DNA of 33,447 bases from DATLFI01 sp035524895 (GTDB lineage Bacteria > Acidobacteriota > Thermoanaerobaculia > Multivoradales > Multivoraceae). Position 1 is the first letter of the stretch. Every line of letters starts with the position of its first letter. The notes beneath the pieces are model-generated. The model was not told the DNA's origin. It made no database searches and was given only the letters and a program-made list of their open reading frames with translations. A program made the translations under genes and the position numbers. Where the stretch lies: contig DATLFI010000038.1 of the NCBI GenBank assembly GCA_035524895.1, positions 1-33,447 on the forward strand, in the 5' to 3' direction. Of the stretch, positions 16,723 to 25,100 are shown one piece after another.

Positions 16723-16758
16723 GCTCCCTGCGCTGAGCTTCTGCGCCTCTGGGCTGGG

Positions 16759-16780
16759 TAGCGCGGCGCCGGTGGCGCTA
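16759..16780. terminator. Hairpin between convergent genes
   Basis: TAGCGC (16759-16764) pairs with GCGCTA (16775-16780) around a ten-base GC-rich loop. It lies between the end of the small membrane gene and the reverse DUF4177 gene, whose stop codon forms the right arm. A bidirectional terminator is possible; there is no U-tract. Confidence 0.35.
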
Positions 16781-16963
16781 GCTCTGCGGTCGCTTGAAGA
16801 CCATGGCGATGTTGTCGGTGGCGCCGGTCTTGAAGTTCACGGACGTGATGCTGACGAGCTCCCAGCCTTCGTCACCCAGGCGGGTCATCTCGACTGCGGC
16901 ATTCGGGTCGAGACGGTAGTTCTCGCTGCGGATGTTGATGATCTTGTACTCCCACTTGGTCAT
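16778..16963 (-). CDS. DUF4177 family small protein
   Basis: A 61-residue protein. It begins MTKWEYKIINI and has the hallmark LGDEGWELVSITS in the middle and AMVFKRP at the end, which together are the DUF4177 pattern (a short beta-alpha-beta protein of unknown function). A purine-rich GGGAAGGGAG lies about nine bases before the ATG. The next gene upstream on this strand is the PP2C phosphatase, ending about 110 bases away. Codon composition is less GC-biased than in its neighbours, as expected for a short conserved protein. Confidence 0.85.
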   Translation of the reverse strand: MTKWEYKIINIRSENYRLDPNAAVEMTRLGDEGWELVSITSVNFKTGATDNIAMVFKRPQS

Positions 16964-17073
16964 GCCACGCTCTCCCTTCCCTGTCTCGGTCCGGCAACTT
17001 GCCCAGGGCTTCGTTTCATGACCGCGTTCTTGCGCCGTTCCGGGCGTCGCCGGGTCTCGACCTCCTGGCCACC

Positions 17074-17964
17074 TCAGTGTGTGCGGCCCTGCGGACCGAG
17101 GCGTATAGCGACGACCGCGGTGGCGTTGTCGACGCCTCCCGCCTCGTCGGCTGCTGCTACGAGCTTCTCGCTGGCAGTCCCGGGATCACCCGCGGAGCTC
17201 AGGATCTCGGTGATGCTTCGTTCGGAGACCTGACCGCTGACTCCGTCGGTGCAAAGAAGCAGGACATCGCCGTCGCGCAGGTCGTGCATGCTGGTTTCAG
17301 TGCGCACGTCCTCGCTGTTTCCTCCGAGGGCGTTCACCAGCACGTTGCGCATCGGCGACCGCTCGGCGCTCTCGGAGTCGATGACGCCGCGCTCGATGAG
17401 CTGGGTCGCGAAGGTATGGTCCCGGGTCAGCAGCTCGAGCTTCGAGTCGCGGAGCAGATAGCACCGGCTGTCACCGGCGTGAGCGATGTAGAGGCGAGGC
17501 CACCGCACCAGCGCTACGGACAGGGTCGTGCCCATGTGCTGGCGGTCGGGGTGCGCCTGGCCATCCTCGTGCAGCCGGCGTTCGGCCTCGGCGAAGCACT
17601 GGGCTAGGAGCTCGCAGAGACGCCGCCCGTCGCGCTGCCACGCCACCCCCGCCACCAACTCGATCACTGCCTGTACCGCGATGCGGCTGGCGGTACGGCC
17701 TGCGGCGTGCCCGCCCATGCCGTCCGCGACCGCGAGCAGCAGGCCAATCTCACGTCGCGCTTGCGGCGGCGCATCGAGCGAAGTCGACGCCACCTCCAGG
17801 GATCGTTCGAGCAGCGCTACCGCGAAGTGGTCTTCGTTGCTCCGGCGGTGGAGGCCGATGGACGTGGCGCCGGCGCAGTCGAGCGGCAGCCCGATCGGTC
17901 GGTCCCCCACGTGCTCGACGCGAGGCTCGATGTAGATGGGTGAGGTGATCGGTGTGCTGGTCAT
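17074..17964 (-). CDS. PP2C-family serine/threonine protein phosphatase
   Basis: A 296-residue cytosolic phosphatase starting at the ATG at 17964, which comes just before the domain. The PP2C motifs appear in order: RRSNEDHFAVA (motif 1), LLLAVADGMGGHAAG (metal-binding DGMGG), GTTLSVALV, YIAHAGDSRCYLLR, LLTRDHTFATQL, NVLVNALGG, DGDVLLLCTDGVSGQV and DNATAVVAI near the C-terminus. All the metal-binding aspartates expected for activity are present. Such stand-alone bacterial PP2C enzymes (PrpC/Stp type) counter Hanks-type Ser/Thr kinases; no kinase gene lies in the window. The N-terminal ~30 residues are outside the domain. A TATCAT hexamer (18007-18012, reverse) may be its -10 box. Confidence 0.92.
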   Translation of the reverse strand: MTSTPITSPIYIEPRVEHVGDRPIGLPLDCAGATSIGLHRRSNEDHFAVALLERSLEVASTSLDAPPQARREIGLLLAVADGMGGHAAGRTASRIAVQAVIELVAGVAWQRDGRRLCELLAQCFAEAERRLHEDGQAHPDRQHMGTTLSVALVRWPRLYIAHAGDSRCYLLRDSKLELLTRDHTFATQLIERGVIDSESAERSPMRNVLVNALGGNSEDVRTETSMHDLRDGDVLLLCTDGVSGQVSERSITEILSSAGDPGTASEKLVAAADEAGGVDNATAVVAIRLGPQGRTH

Positions 17965-18186
17965 GGCAAGGGGTCTCGGCTGGTATGTCGGTATCCCCAA
18001 GTGTCGATGATAGCAAGCGAGGTGCCAGCCCGTAACGTCCCGACCGGCCTGGGAGACTCGTCGGCGCCTCGGTAGGGTCTCAGGGTTCACCACGGGCTGC
18101 CCTGGTAAGCTCCAGGCAGCTCGGCGGCGTATCCCCGGTGCGCGTCGTGGAGCGGCAATCCCTACCGAGCGCTGGCGAGGATCGAC
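17965..18186. other. Divergent intergenic region with a relic repeat and hairpin
   Basis: The region separates the reverse PP2C gene from the forward halogenase-like gene. GGGTTCACCACGGGCTGC (18083-18100) matches the core of the dispersed repeat with one base missing. It runs into a hairpin at 18097-18120: GCTG, a bulged C, CCTGG, loop TAAGCT, then CCAGGCAGC. A TAAGCT hexamer in the loop could be a -10 box. Nothing else was recognised. Confidence 0.45.
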
Positions 18187-19449
18187 ATGTTCCGCAGAGA
18201 CAGCTACGACGCCGTCGTCATCGGCGCCGGGCCGGGCGGCTGCGCCACCGCGGCGATCGCGGCCCGCCACGGCCTGCAGGTACTCCTACTCGATCGTTCT
18301 CCCCAGACCACGTTCAAGGTGGGCGAGTCGTTGATCCCGGACACCTACTTCACGCTCGAGCGCATGGGTGCTCTCGACCGCATGCGCCGGAGCTCGTTCC
18401 CGGAGAAGCACAGCGTCCAGTTCTACGCGCGCAACGGTCGCGCCTCGACCCCCTTCTATTTCTCCAAGCTGCGCGACCACGAGTCCTCTCGCACCTGGCA
18501 GGTGCTGCGCTCGGAGTTCGATCACCTCTTGTTCTGCACCGCGGCCGACCAGGGTGCCGAGTGTTGGCGCGGCGTCGGTGTCAAGGAGGTGCTGTTCGAA
18601 GGCGATCGCGCCGTGGGTGTGCGGGTGGAGGGACCTGGGGTCGAGGCGCGCGACGTGCCGTGCAAGGTGGTGGTCGACGCCAGCGGTCAGAGCGGCCTGC
18701 TGACGCGGCGGCTGGGCATTCCCAAGCACTCCTACGGCCTCGACAACGCCGCGGTCTGGAGTCACTTCCGGAGCGCCCAGCGCGACCCCGGACTCGACGA
18801 GGGCGCGACGCTGGTGCTGCGCACCAGCGACAGCGAGGCCTGGTTCTGGTACATCCCGCTGCCGGAGGACATCGTCAGCGTCGGCGTGGTCGGCAGCCTG
18901 GAGCACATGGTCCAACGGCGCACCACGATGCCCCACGACACCTTCTGGGACGAGGTGGACAAGTGCCCGGAGGTCAAGAGCCGCCTTCGCTCGGCCCAGC
19001 AGACGCGGCCGATCATGGTGGTGCGCGACTTCTCGTACCGCCACGACCGAATGGCCGGGGACGGCTGGATCCTGGTCGGCGACGCCTACCAGTTCATCGA
19101 TCCCCTCTATTCGTCGGGCGTCCTTCTCGCCCTCAAGGGCGGCGAGATGGCTGCCGACGCCATCGCCGGCGCGGTCGCCGCAAACGACGTTTCGGCGGCA
19201 AAGCTCCGTGCTCACGAGTCGACCTTGCGGGGCGGCGCCGAGGCGATCTGCACCCTGGTGAAGTCGTTCTACAACCCGGAGTTCAGCTTCGGAGAATTCC
19301 TCCGCGAGTACCCTCACCTCCAGCGCGACATCACGCGAATCCTGGTCGGCGACGTGATGACCGGCGGCTTCGAGGACCTGTGGCAGGCGATGGACAGCTT
19401 CCAGCTCCGCCTCCGCGAGGTCGGCGCGGCGACGGCCGCGACCGCCTGA
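18187..19449 (+). CDS. FAD-dependent halogenase-like oxidoreductase
   Basis: A 420-residue flavoprotein with GAGG seven bases before the ATG. The FAD-binding Rossmann motif VVIGAGPGGCATAA is at 10-23, followed by VGESLIP (45-51). SFPEKHSVQF places a lysine (K74) where flavin-dependent halogenases carry the active-site Lys that handles hypohalous acid. The W-x-W-x-I-P motif (W219-P224), characteristic of halogenases and thought to block monooxygenation, is present, as is the second flavin motif GDAYQFIDPLYSSG near 298-311. This is more than a generic geranylgeranyl-reductase-type match, but the substrate, and whether it halogenates at all, cannot be told. It heads a forward run with a glycosyltransferase, thioesterase and ABC transporter. 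The stop codon overlaps a small GAGGGC-GAA-GCCCTC hairpin. Confidence 0.82.
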   Translation: MFRRDSYDAVVIGAGPGGCATAAIAARHGLQVLLLDRSPQTTFKVGESLIPDTYFTLERMGALDRMRRSSFPEKHSVQFYARNGRASTPFYFSKLRDHESSRTWQVLRSEFDHLLFCTAADQGAECWRGVGVKEVLFEGDRAVGVRVEGPGVEARDVPCKVVVDASGQSGLLTRRLGIPKHSYGLDNAAVWSHFRSAQRDPGLDEGATLVLRTSDSEAWFWYIPLPEDIVSVGVVGSLEHMVQRRTTMPHDTFWDEVDKCPEVKSRLRSAQQTRPIMVVRDFSYRHDRMAGDGWILVGDAYQFIDPLYSSGVLLALKGGEMAADAIAGAVAANDVSAAKLRAHESTLRGGAEAICTLVKSFYNPEFSFGEFLREYPHLQRDITRILVGDVMTGGFEDLWQAMDSFQLRLREVGAATAATA

Positions 19450-19462
19450 GGGCGAAGCCCTC
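19448..19462 (+). terminator. Small hairpin at the end of the halogenase-like gene
   Basis: GAGGGC, loop GAA, GCCCTC: a perfect 6-bp stem that begins within the TGA stop. The gap to the next gene is 95 bases. It may be an attenuating or mRNA-stabilising structure; without a U-tract a true terminator is uncertain. Confidence 0.35.
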
Positions 19463-19544
19463 CGACGCGGGGCTGTGGAGGGGAGGGTTTCCCCCACCGG
19501 CCACGCCAAGCTCGTACCCCTTAGCTTCCGTCGAAAGTACCGTT

Positions 19545-20885
19545 GTGAGAATCGCCTACATTGCCGCCGGCGCCGGAGGCATGCTGTGCGGGAGCTGCAT
19601 CCGCGACAACGCGCTGGTCGGCGCGCTGCAGCGGCTCGGGCACGAGGCGCTGCTGATCCCGATCTACACCCCGCTGCGTACCGACGAGGACAACGTCGAG
19701 GTTCCACGCGTCTTCTACGGTGCGATCAACGTGTACCTGCAGCAGCGCAGCCAGCTCTTCGCGCGACTGCCGGCAGTGCTGCGACACGTGCTCGACCGCC
19801 CGGGGCTGCTGCGCAGGCTCCCCACCGATGGCGCGGTGGACGCGGCTCGTCTGGGCGCGCTCGCCCTATCGATGCTGCAGGGGCAGGACGGCCGACAGCG
19901 ACTGGAGCTCGACGAGCTGACGGAGTGGCTCCGCACCGAGGTGCGCCCGGAGGTGATCCAGCTCACCAACTCCCTGCTGCTCGGGCTCGCACGTTCCCTG
20001 CGCGAGCGTCTGCCGGACGCGCGAATCGTCTGCGCGCTGCAGGGAGAGGATCTGTTCCTCGACGACTTGCGGGAGCCCTGGCGAGGGCGCGTCCTCGACG
20101 CGATGCGCGAGCGTGCCCGCGACTGTGATCTCTACCTCGCGACGAGCGACTACTACGCGGGGGCGATGGCAGAGCTGCTGGCCCTGCCTCGCGAGCGTGT
20201 TCGCACGGCCAAGCTCGGCATCAACCTCGCGGGCTACCCGACACGAGACGCCGAGCCACCGGAGCGCCCCTTCACCATTGGCTACCTCGCGCGGATCTGC
20301 CACGACAAGGGTGCCCACGTGCTGCTCGAGGCGTTTCGTCTTCTGGCCGCCGAGCACCCGCCGGGTTCCGTGCGGCTGCGCATCGCGGGGTACCGGGCGG
20401 CCAAGGATCGCGGGTATCAGAAGGACCTCGAACGCCGAGCGCGCCGCTGGGGTCTGGGGGACGCCGTCGAGCTGCTCGGCGAGGTCGACCGGGACGGCAA
20501 GCTGGAGCTGCTGCGCTCGCTCCACGTGTTCTCCGTTCCCACCGTGTACCGGGAGCCGAAGGGGCTGCCGGTGCTCGAGGCGATGGCGACCGGAGTTCCC
20601 GTCGTGCAGCCGGCGCATGGTTCGTTCCCCGAGATCCTGGAGCGAACGGGAGGCGGCGTGCTGGTGCCGCCGGACGACCCCGAGGCTCTGGCGCAGGCTC
20701 TGGGTGAGCTGATGGCCGACGGCGAGCGGCGTCGCGAGCTGGGCCAACGCGGCCAGCTCGGCGTGCGCGAGCACTACGCGGTAGAGAAGGTGGCCGAGGA
20801 GGCCCTGGCCGTCTACCGGGAGATCACCGGAGCGACACAGCCGCCGATCGTTGCCACCGCCGGGTGCCGGTCGAGCGCCGGCTAG
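19545..20885 (+). CDS. Glycosyltransferase family 4 protein
   Basis: A 446-residue GT-B enzyme starting at GTG (RIAYIAAGAGGM follows). The N-terminal half carries an unusual cysteine block, GMLCGSCIRDNALVGAL (14-30), and LLIPIYTPLRTDEDN, a sub-family signature rather than a general GT4 feature. The C-terminal half is classical: FTIGYLARICHDKGAHVLLEAF near 240, and EPKGLPVLEAMATGVPVVQP near 340 with the E-x7-E motif that binds the nucleotide sugar donor. It probably glycosylates a lipid or small molecule at the cytosolic membrane face; the acceptor is unknown. No Shine-Dalgarno is visible; TAGCTT lies 17 bases upstream. Its stop codon forms the first three bases of TAGACT before the thioesterase gene. 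Confidence 0.88.
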   Translation: MRIAYIAAGAGGMLCGSCIRDNALVGALQRLGHEALLIPIYTPLRTDEDNVEVPRVFYGAINVYLQQRSQLFARLPAVLRHVLDRPGLLRRLPTDGAVDAARLGALALSMLQGQDGRQRLELDELTEWLRTEVRPEVIQLTNSLLLGLARSLRERLPDARIVCALQGEDLFLDDLREPWRGRVLDAMRERARDCDLYLATSDYYAGAMAELLALPRERVRTAKLGINLAGYPTRDAEPPERPFTIGYLARICHDKGAHVLLEAFRLLAAEHPPGSVRLRIAGYRAAKDRGYQKDLERRARRWGLGDAVELLGEVDRDGKLELLRSLHVFSVPTVYREPKGLPVLEAMATGVPVVQPAHGSFPEILERTGGGVLVPPDDPEALAQALGELMADGERRRELGQRGQLGVREHYAVEKVAEEALAVYREITGATQPPIVATAGCRSSAG

Positions 20886-20888
20886 ACT
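20883..20888 (+). promoter_or_regulatory. Possible -10 box of the thioesterase gene
   Basis: TAGACT ends nine bases before the GTG at 20898. Because its TAG is also the glycosyltransferase stop codon, chance is a fair alternative. There is no Shine-Dalgarno. Confidence 0.25.
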
Positions 20889-20897
20889 CCAGCGGTC

Positions 20898-21383
20898 GTG
20901 CACGAGCTGATCACTAGCCGCCGCGTCGAGTTCGCCGACACCGACATGGCCGGGATCGTCCACTTTGCGCGCTTCTTCGTGTTCATGGAGAGTGCGGAGC
21001 ACGAGTTCTGGCGGGCGCTCGGAACCTCCGTGCACACAAGAGTGGCTGGAGTGGACATCGGCTGGCCCCGGGTGCGAGCGAGCCTCGATTTCCAGCGTCC
21101 GGTCCGCTTCGAAGACGTGCTCGACATCCGGATTCGGGTGCGTCGCAAGGGTCGGAGCTCGGTGACCTGGGGTGTCGATTTCTCGTGCGCCGGCGAGCCT
21201 GTCGCACGCGGAGAGCTGGTCACGGCCTGCTGCAGGCTCAGGCCCGGCGCGGCCCCCGAAGCGATCGCGATCCCCCAGAGCATCGACTCCTTGTTCTCCG
21301 AGGCGCCAGCCCCGGACGAGGGGCAGCACGCAGCAGGCAAGCCGACTGGCGTCGCGAGCACGGTGGGGGAGGGGAGCCCGTGA
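20898..21383 (+). CDS. Hotdog-fold acyl-CoA thioesterase (4HBT/YbgC-like)
   Basis: A 161-residue cytosolic protein. RRVEFADTDMAGIVHFARFFVFMESAEHEF (residues 9-38) corresponds to the 4HBT/YbgC catalytic region, with the Asp of DTDMAGIVHF as the expected active-site acid and the long helix behind it. LDFQRPVRFEDVLDIRIRV and GRSSVTWGVDFSC are the following beta strands. The last ~35 residues are a polar tail outside the fold. The family hydrolyses acyl-CoA or acyl-ACP thioesters; the chain length is not readable. The gene starts 12 bases after the glycosyltransferase and its stop overlaps the ATPase start as GTGA. It is therefore tightly coupled to an ABC exporter rather than to the tol-pal genes that often accompany YbgC. 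Confidence 0.85.
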   Translation: MHELITSRRVEFADTDMAGIVHFARFFVFMESAEHEFWRALGTSVHTRVAGVDIGWPRVRASLDFQRPVRFEDVLDIRIRVRRKGRSSVTWGVDFSCAGEPVARGELVTACCRLRPGAAPEAIAIPQSIDSLFSEAPAPDEGQHAAGKPTGVASTVGEGSP

Positions 21384-22111
21384 CCGAACCGGAGAGCCCG
21401 CCAGAAAGAGCAGACATCCTGCGCGGTGCGCTCGAGGTGGTCGAGGTCGAGAAGGCGTACCACACGGCGCACCACCAGGTTCGTGTCCTTGCGGGTGTCA
21501 GCTTCGGACTCGGCGCGGGAGAAGCACTGTGCCTCACAGGACCATCCGGATCCGGGAAGAGCACTCTGCTGCACGTCATCGGCGGGCTGGAACCCCCAAC
21601 GGCCGGACACGTCGCGCTGGATGGCCGCGATCCCTACCGACTGTCCGAGCCCGAGCTGGCGAGGTTCCGCAACAGCGAGATCGGCTTCGTGTTCCAGGAC
21701 CACCACCTGCTGCCCCAGTACGACGTGCTGCGCAACGTGCTGCTGCCGGCGCTCGCCTCGGTCGGTCGGCTGCATCGCGCCGAGCGCGCGGCGCTGGAGG
21801 ATCGGGCTCGTGGGCTGCTGGCCGCGGTAGGCCTGGCCCAACGAGCCGGGCATCGACCCGCGCAACTGTCGGGCGGCGAGCGGCAGCGGGCGGCGATCGC
21901 TCGGGCACTCATCAACCGGCCCAGCGTGCTGCTGTGCGACGAGCCGACAGGCAACCTGGACCACGGGACCGCCGAGAAGGTGGCCGACCTGCTATTCGAG
22001 CTCCACCGGGCCGAGGGCACGTCGCTGGTGGTGGTCACTCACGCTCGCGAGCTGGCTTTCCGGTTTCGGCGGCGGCTCGACTTGGTAGACGGCAAGTGTG
22101 CCCAGGTGTGA
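21380..22111 (+). CDS. LolD/YbbA-type ABC transporter ATPase (system 1)
   Basis: A 243-residue ATPase starting at GTG within the overlap; GGAGGGGAG lies just upstream. Walker A GPSGSGKST is near 54-62, the Q-loop is in FVFQDHHLLPQYDVLRNVLLP, the signature LSGGERQR begins near 163, Walker B is LLCDEPTGNLD and the H-loop is VVVTHARELA. The HHLLPQYD/NVLLP wording is that of the LolD/MacB/FtsE group, which energises type VII ABC systems working on the periplasmic side rather than simple import. It is 25 bases ahead of its permease. A second ATPase of identical length lies at 30941-31672. Confidence 0.93.
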   Translation: MTEPESPPERADILRGALEVVEVEKAYHTAHHQVRVLAGVSFGLGAGEALCLTGPSGSGKSTLLHVIGGLEPPTAGHVALDGRDPYRLSEPELARFRNSEIGFVFQDHHLLPQYDVLRNVLLPALASVGRLHRAERAALEDRARGLLAAVGLAQRAGHRPAQLSGGERQRAAIARALINRPSVLLCDEPTGNLDHGTAEKVADLLFELHRAEGTSLVVVTHARELAFRFRRRLDLVDGKCAQV

Positions 22112-22136
22112 CCGTGGCAGGCACCAGCGAGACACG

Positions 22137-25100
22137 ATGAGGGACACCCTGCGTTACTACTGGCGGAGCCACGTAGCGGTCGTTGCCGGCGCGACGGTCG
22201 CCACGGCCGTGCTCACTGGAGCTCTGCTGGTCGGCGACTCGGTGCGGGGCAGCCTGCGCGAGCTGGCGCTCGACCGGCTCGGCGAGATCGACCACGCCCT
22301 GCTCGCCGAGGGTTTCTTCCGAGAGGAGCTGGCTCGAAGCACCGGAGGCGTCCCGGTGGTGCTCCTCCAGGGCGCTGCGGTATCGCCCGGCACTGGGCTC
22401 AGGGCTTCTGGGGTCAACGTGCTGGGGATCGACGGCGACTACGCAGCCCTGTACCCCGAAGTCGACGCGGGCTCCCTGGATCTGAGCCGCGCCGAGGGGC
22501 AGTTTTTTCCTTCGGTGGTCATCAATACCACCCTGCAGCGAGAGCTGGGGGTCGCCGAGGGCGACCAGGTGCTGCTGCGGCTCGGTCGGCCCGCTGACGT
22601 GCCGCGTGAGACCTTGATGGGCTCCACCGAGGCTTCGGACGTGGTGCAGACGTTGCGCGTCGCGGTGCGCTCGGTGATCCCCGACCGTGGTCCGGGGAGG
22701 TTCGGGCTGGCGCTCCACCAGAGTGTGCAGCGCAACGCCTTCCTTCCGCTAGCCGACCTCCAGAGGGCTCTCGACCAACAGGGGCGCGTCAATGGGAGCC
22801 TCTACAGAGCGATCGAGGGGACAGCGATCGGGGGGACACTGAGCAGCACGGCCGATGGCGGCCAGACCGCGGCCGCGGCGCGGGAGGCGCTGCTGCGCGA
22901 GCACCTGGCGCTCGACGATCTCGGCGTCGAGGCGGTCGAGAGCGACAGCGTCGTCGTGGTGCGCAGCCGCGAGATCCTGCTGCGGCCGGCGCTCGAAGAG
23001 GCCGTGCGCGACTTCGCGCGTGACCAGGGTCTCGCCCAGCTGCGCGTGTCGACCTACCTCGCGAACCTCACCCGCCGTGTGCTCGACGACTCTCCAGACG
23101 GTACACCGTCCTTTCGAGACGGTACACCGTCGCCCGAGCTCTACCTTCCGTACAGCACGATCACCGCTCTCAGCTCTCCGCTGCCCGAGGGCGGCGGCCA
23201 GCTCCTGCTGGTCGATGGCACTCCCGCGCCTGATCTGGGCGAAGGCGAAGTATTCGTCAACGAATGGGCCGCGAGGGATCTCGGCGTGCGCGCGGGCGAT
23301 CGCGTGACCGTGACCTACTGGGAGGTCGGGGAGCGCGAGGAGCTGACACCTCGTGACGAGACCTTGCGGGTCGCCGGTGTGGTGCGTCTATCCGGGCTGG
23401 GGGCGGACCGCGGGCTGGCGCCCGACTTTCCGGGCGTCGCCGACGCGGGGAGCATGTCGGAGTGGGATCCCACCTTTCCGGTGGACCTGGGCCTCATTCG
23501 CGACCGCGACGAGGAGTACTGGGATCGCTGGGGCGCGGCCCCCAAGCTGTTCGTGGCGGAGGAGGTCGGACGGAGGCTGTGGGGCAACGACCGCTTCGGC
23601 GCCCTGACGGAGATCCGACTCGTGGCGCAGTCGGTGCCCGCGACCGCCGAAGCCACCGACGATTCCGAGGCGCCGCGGGAGGAGCCGGCAGCAGAGTTGG
23701 CGTCGCAGCTGCGGGATCGACTGGCCGGAGATCTGCCGCTGCGCGCCGCGGGCTTGTCGGTGGTGCCGCTGCGAAGCGAGGCGCTGGACGCCGGCCAGGG
23801 CGCGACCGACTTCGCCGGCCTGTTCGTGGGCTTCAGCCTGTTCCTGATCGTGTCTGCCATCCTGTTGGTGGCTCTCTTCTTCCGGCTCGGTGTCGAGCGG
23901 CGGGTCAGGGAGATCGGCCTCCGGCTGGCGATCGGCGAGGGAACCCGCAGAGTGACCCGCGGCCTGCTCGCGGAGGGCGCATCGCTCGCCGCGCTGGGAG
24001 CGGCGCTCGGCGCGGGCGCCGCGGTGGCCTACGCGGCGGCGATGGTGTTCGGCCTGCGAACGCTCTGGGCCGGCGCGGTCGGCGGTGCCGACCTCCGTCT
24101 CTTCGTGGCTGCGCCGACTCTGATCTTGGGCGCACTGGGCTCCCTGCTGGTCGTGCTCGTCACGCTCGCGGTCGGGCTCAGGCAGCTGGCGCGCCGACCG
24201 GTGGTGCCGCTGCTGCGTGGCGAGGTCAGCGGGAGGACCGCGGGCGAGGCTCGCGGGAGGACCGCTCGCGAGGCCCGCGGGAGGACCGCGGGCGAGGCCC
24301 CTCGCGTGAGGCGCTTGCGGATCTGGTTCCTGTCGTTCCTCTCGATCGCGGCGGGGTTGTTCGCCGGCTCGTTCGCCGTCGACTCGGCTCGGGCGGCGCC
24401 GCTGTTCTTCGGCCTGGGAGCGGCCTTGCTCGCGGCGGGTCTCTCGGGGTTCCTCTGGCTGCTGGCGCGACATGCTCACGACGCCCAGGGCGCCGGCGCG
24501 CTGCTCGGCGCCGGGCGTTGGCGGCGGGTCGCTGCGATGGCGGCCGCGAACCTCACGCTCTACCCCGGCCGCAGCCTGCTCTCGGTCTCCCTGGTCGCGT
24601 CCGCGACCTTCGTGATCGTGGCGGTCGGAGCGTACGGCCATGACTTCCGCCACTCCCCGAGGGATCGCTCCTCGGGCACCGGCGGCTTCCAGCTCGTGGC
24701 CGAGTCCGACGTGGCGCTCTTCCACGACCTCGGTACTCCGCAGGGCCGAGCCGAGCTGGGGTTCGACGACGAGGAGGGAGAGCCGATCGCCGCGTCGACG
24801 GTGATGCCCTTTCGGCTGCTTCCGGGTGACGACGTGAGCTGTCTCAACCTCTACCGCCCTCAGCAGCCCAGGCTCCTCGGAGTGCCTCGCGAGCTGATCG
24901 AGCGAGGCGGCTTCAGCTTCCAGCAGGTGCTCTCCGACGGCGCGGCGGACGAGGAGCCGTGGCGCCTGCTCGAGCAGGACCTCGGACCGGACGTGGTTCC
25001 AGCGATCGGTGATTTCAACTCCGTCACCTGGATCTTGCACAGCGGGATCGGGGACGAGATCGTGGTGGAGGACGATGCCGGTCGTCCCCTGCGGCTGCGC

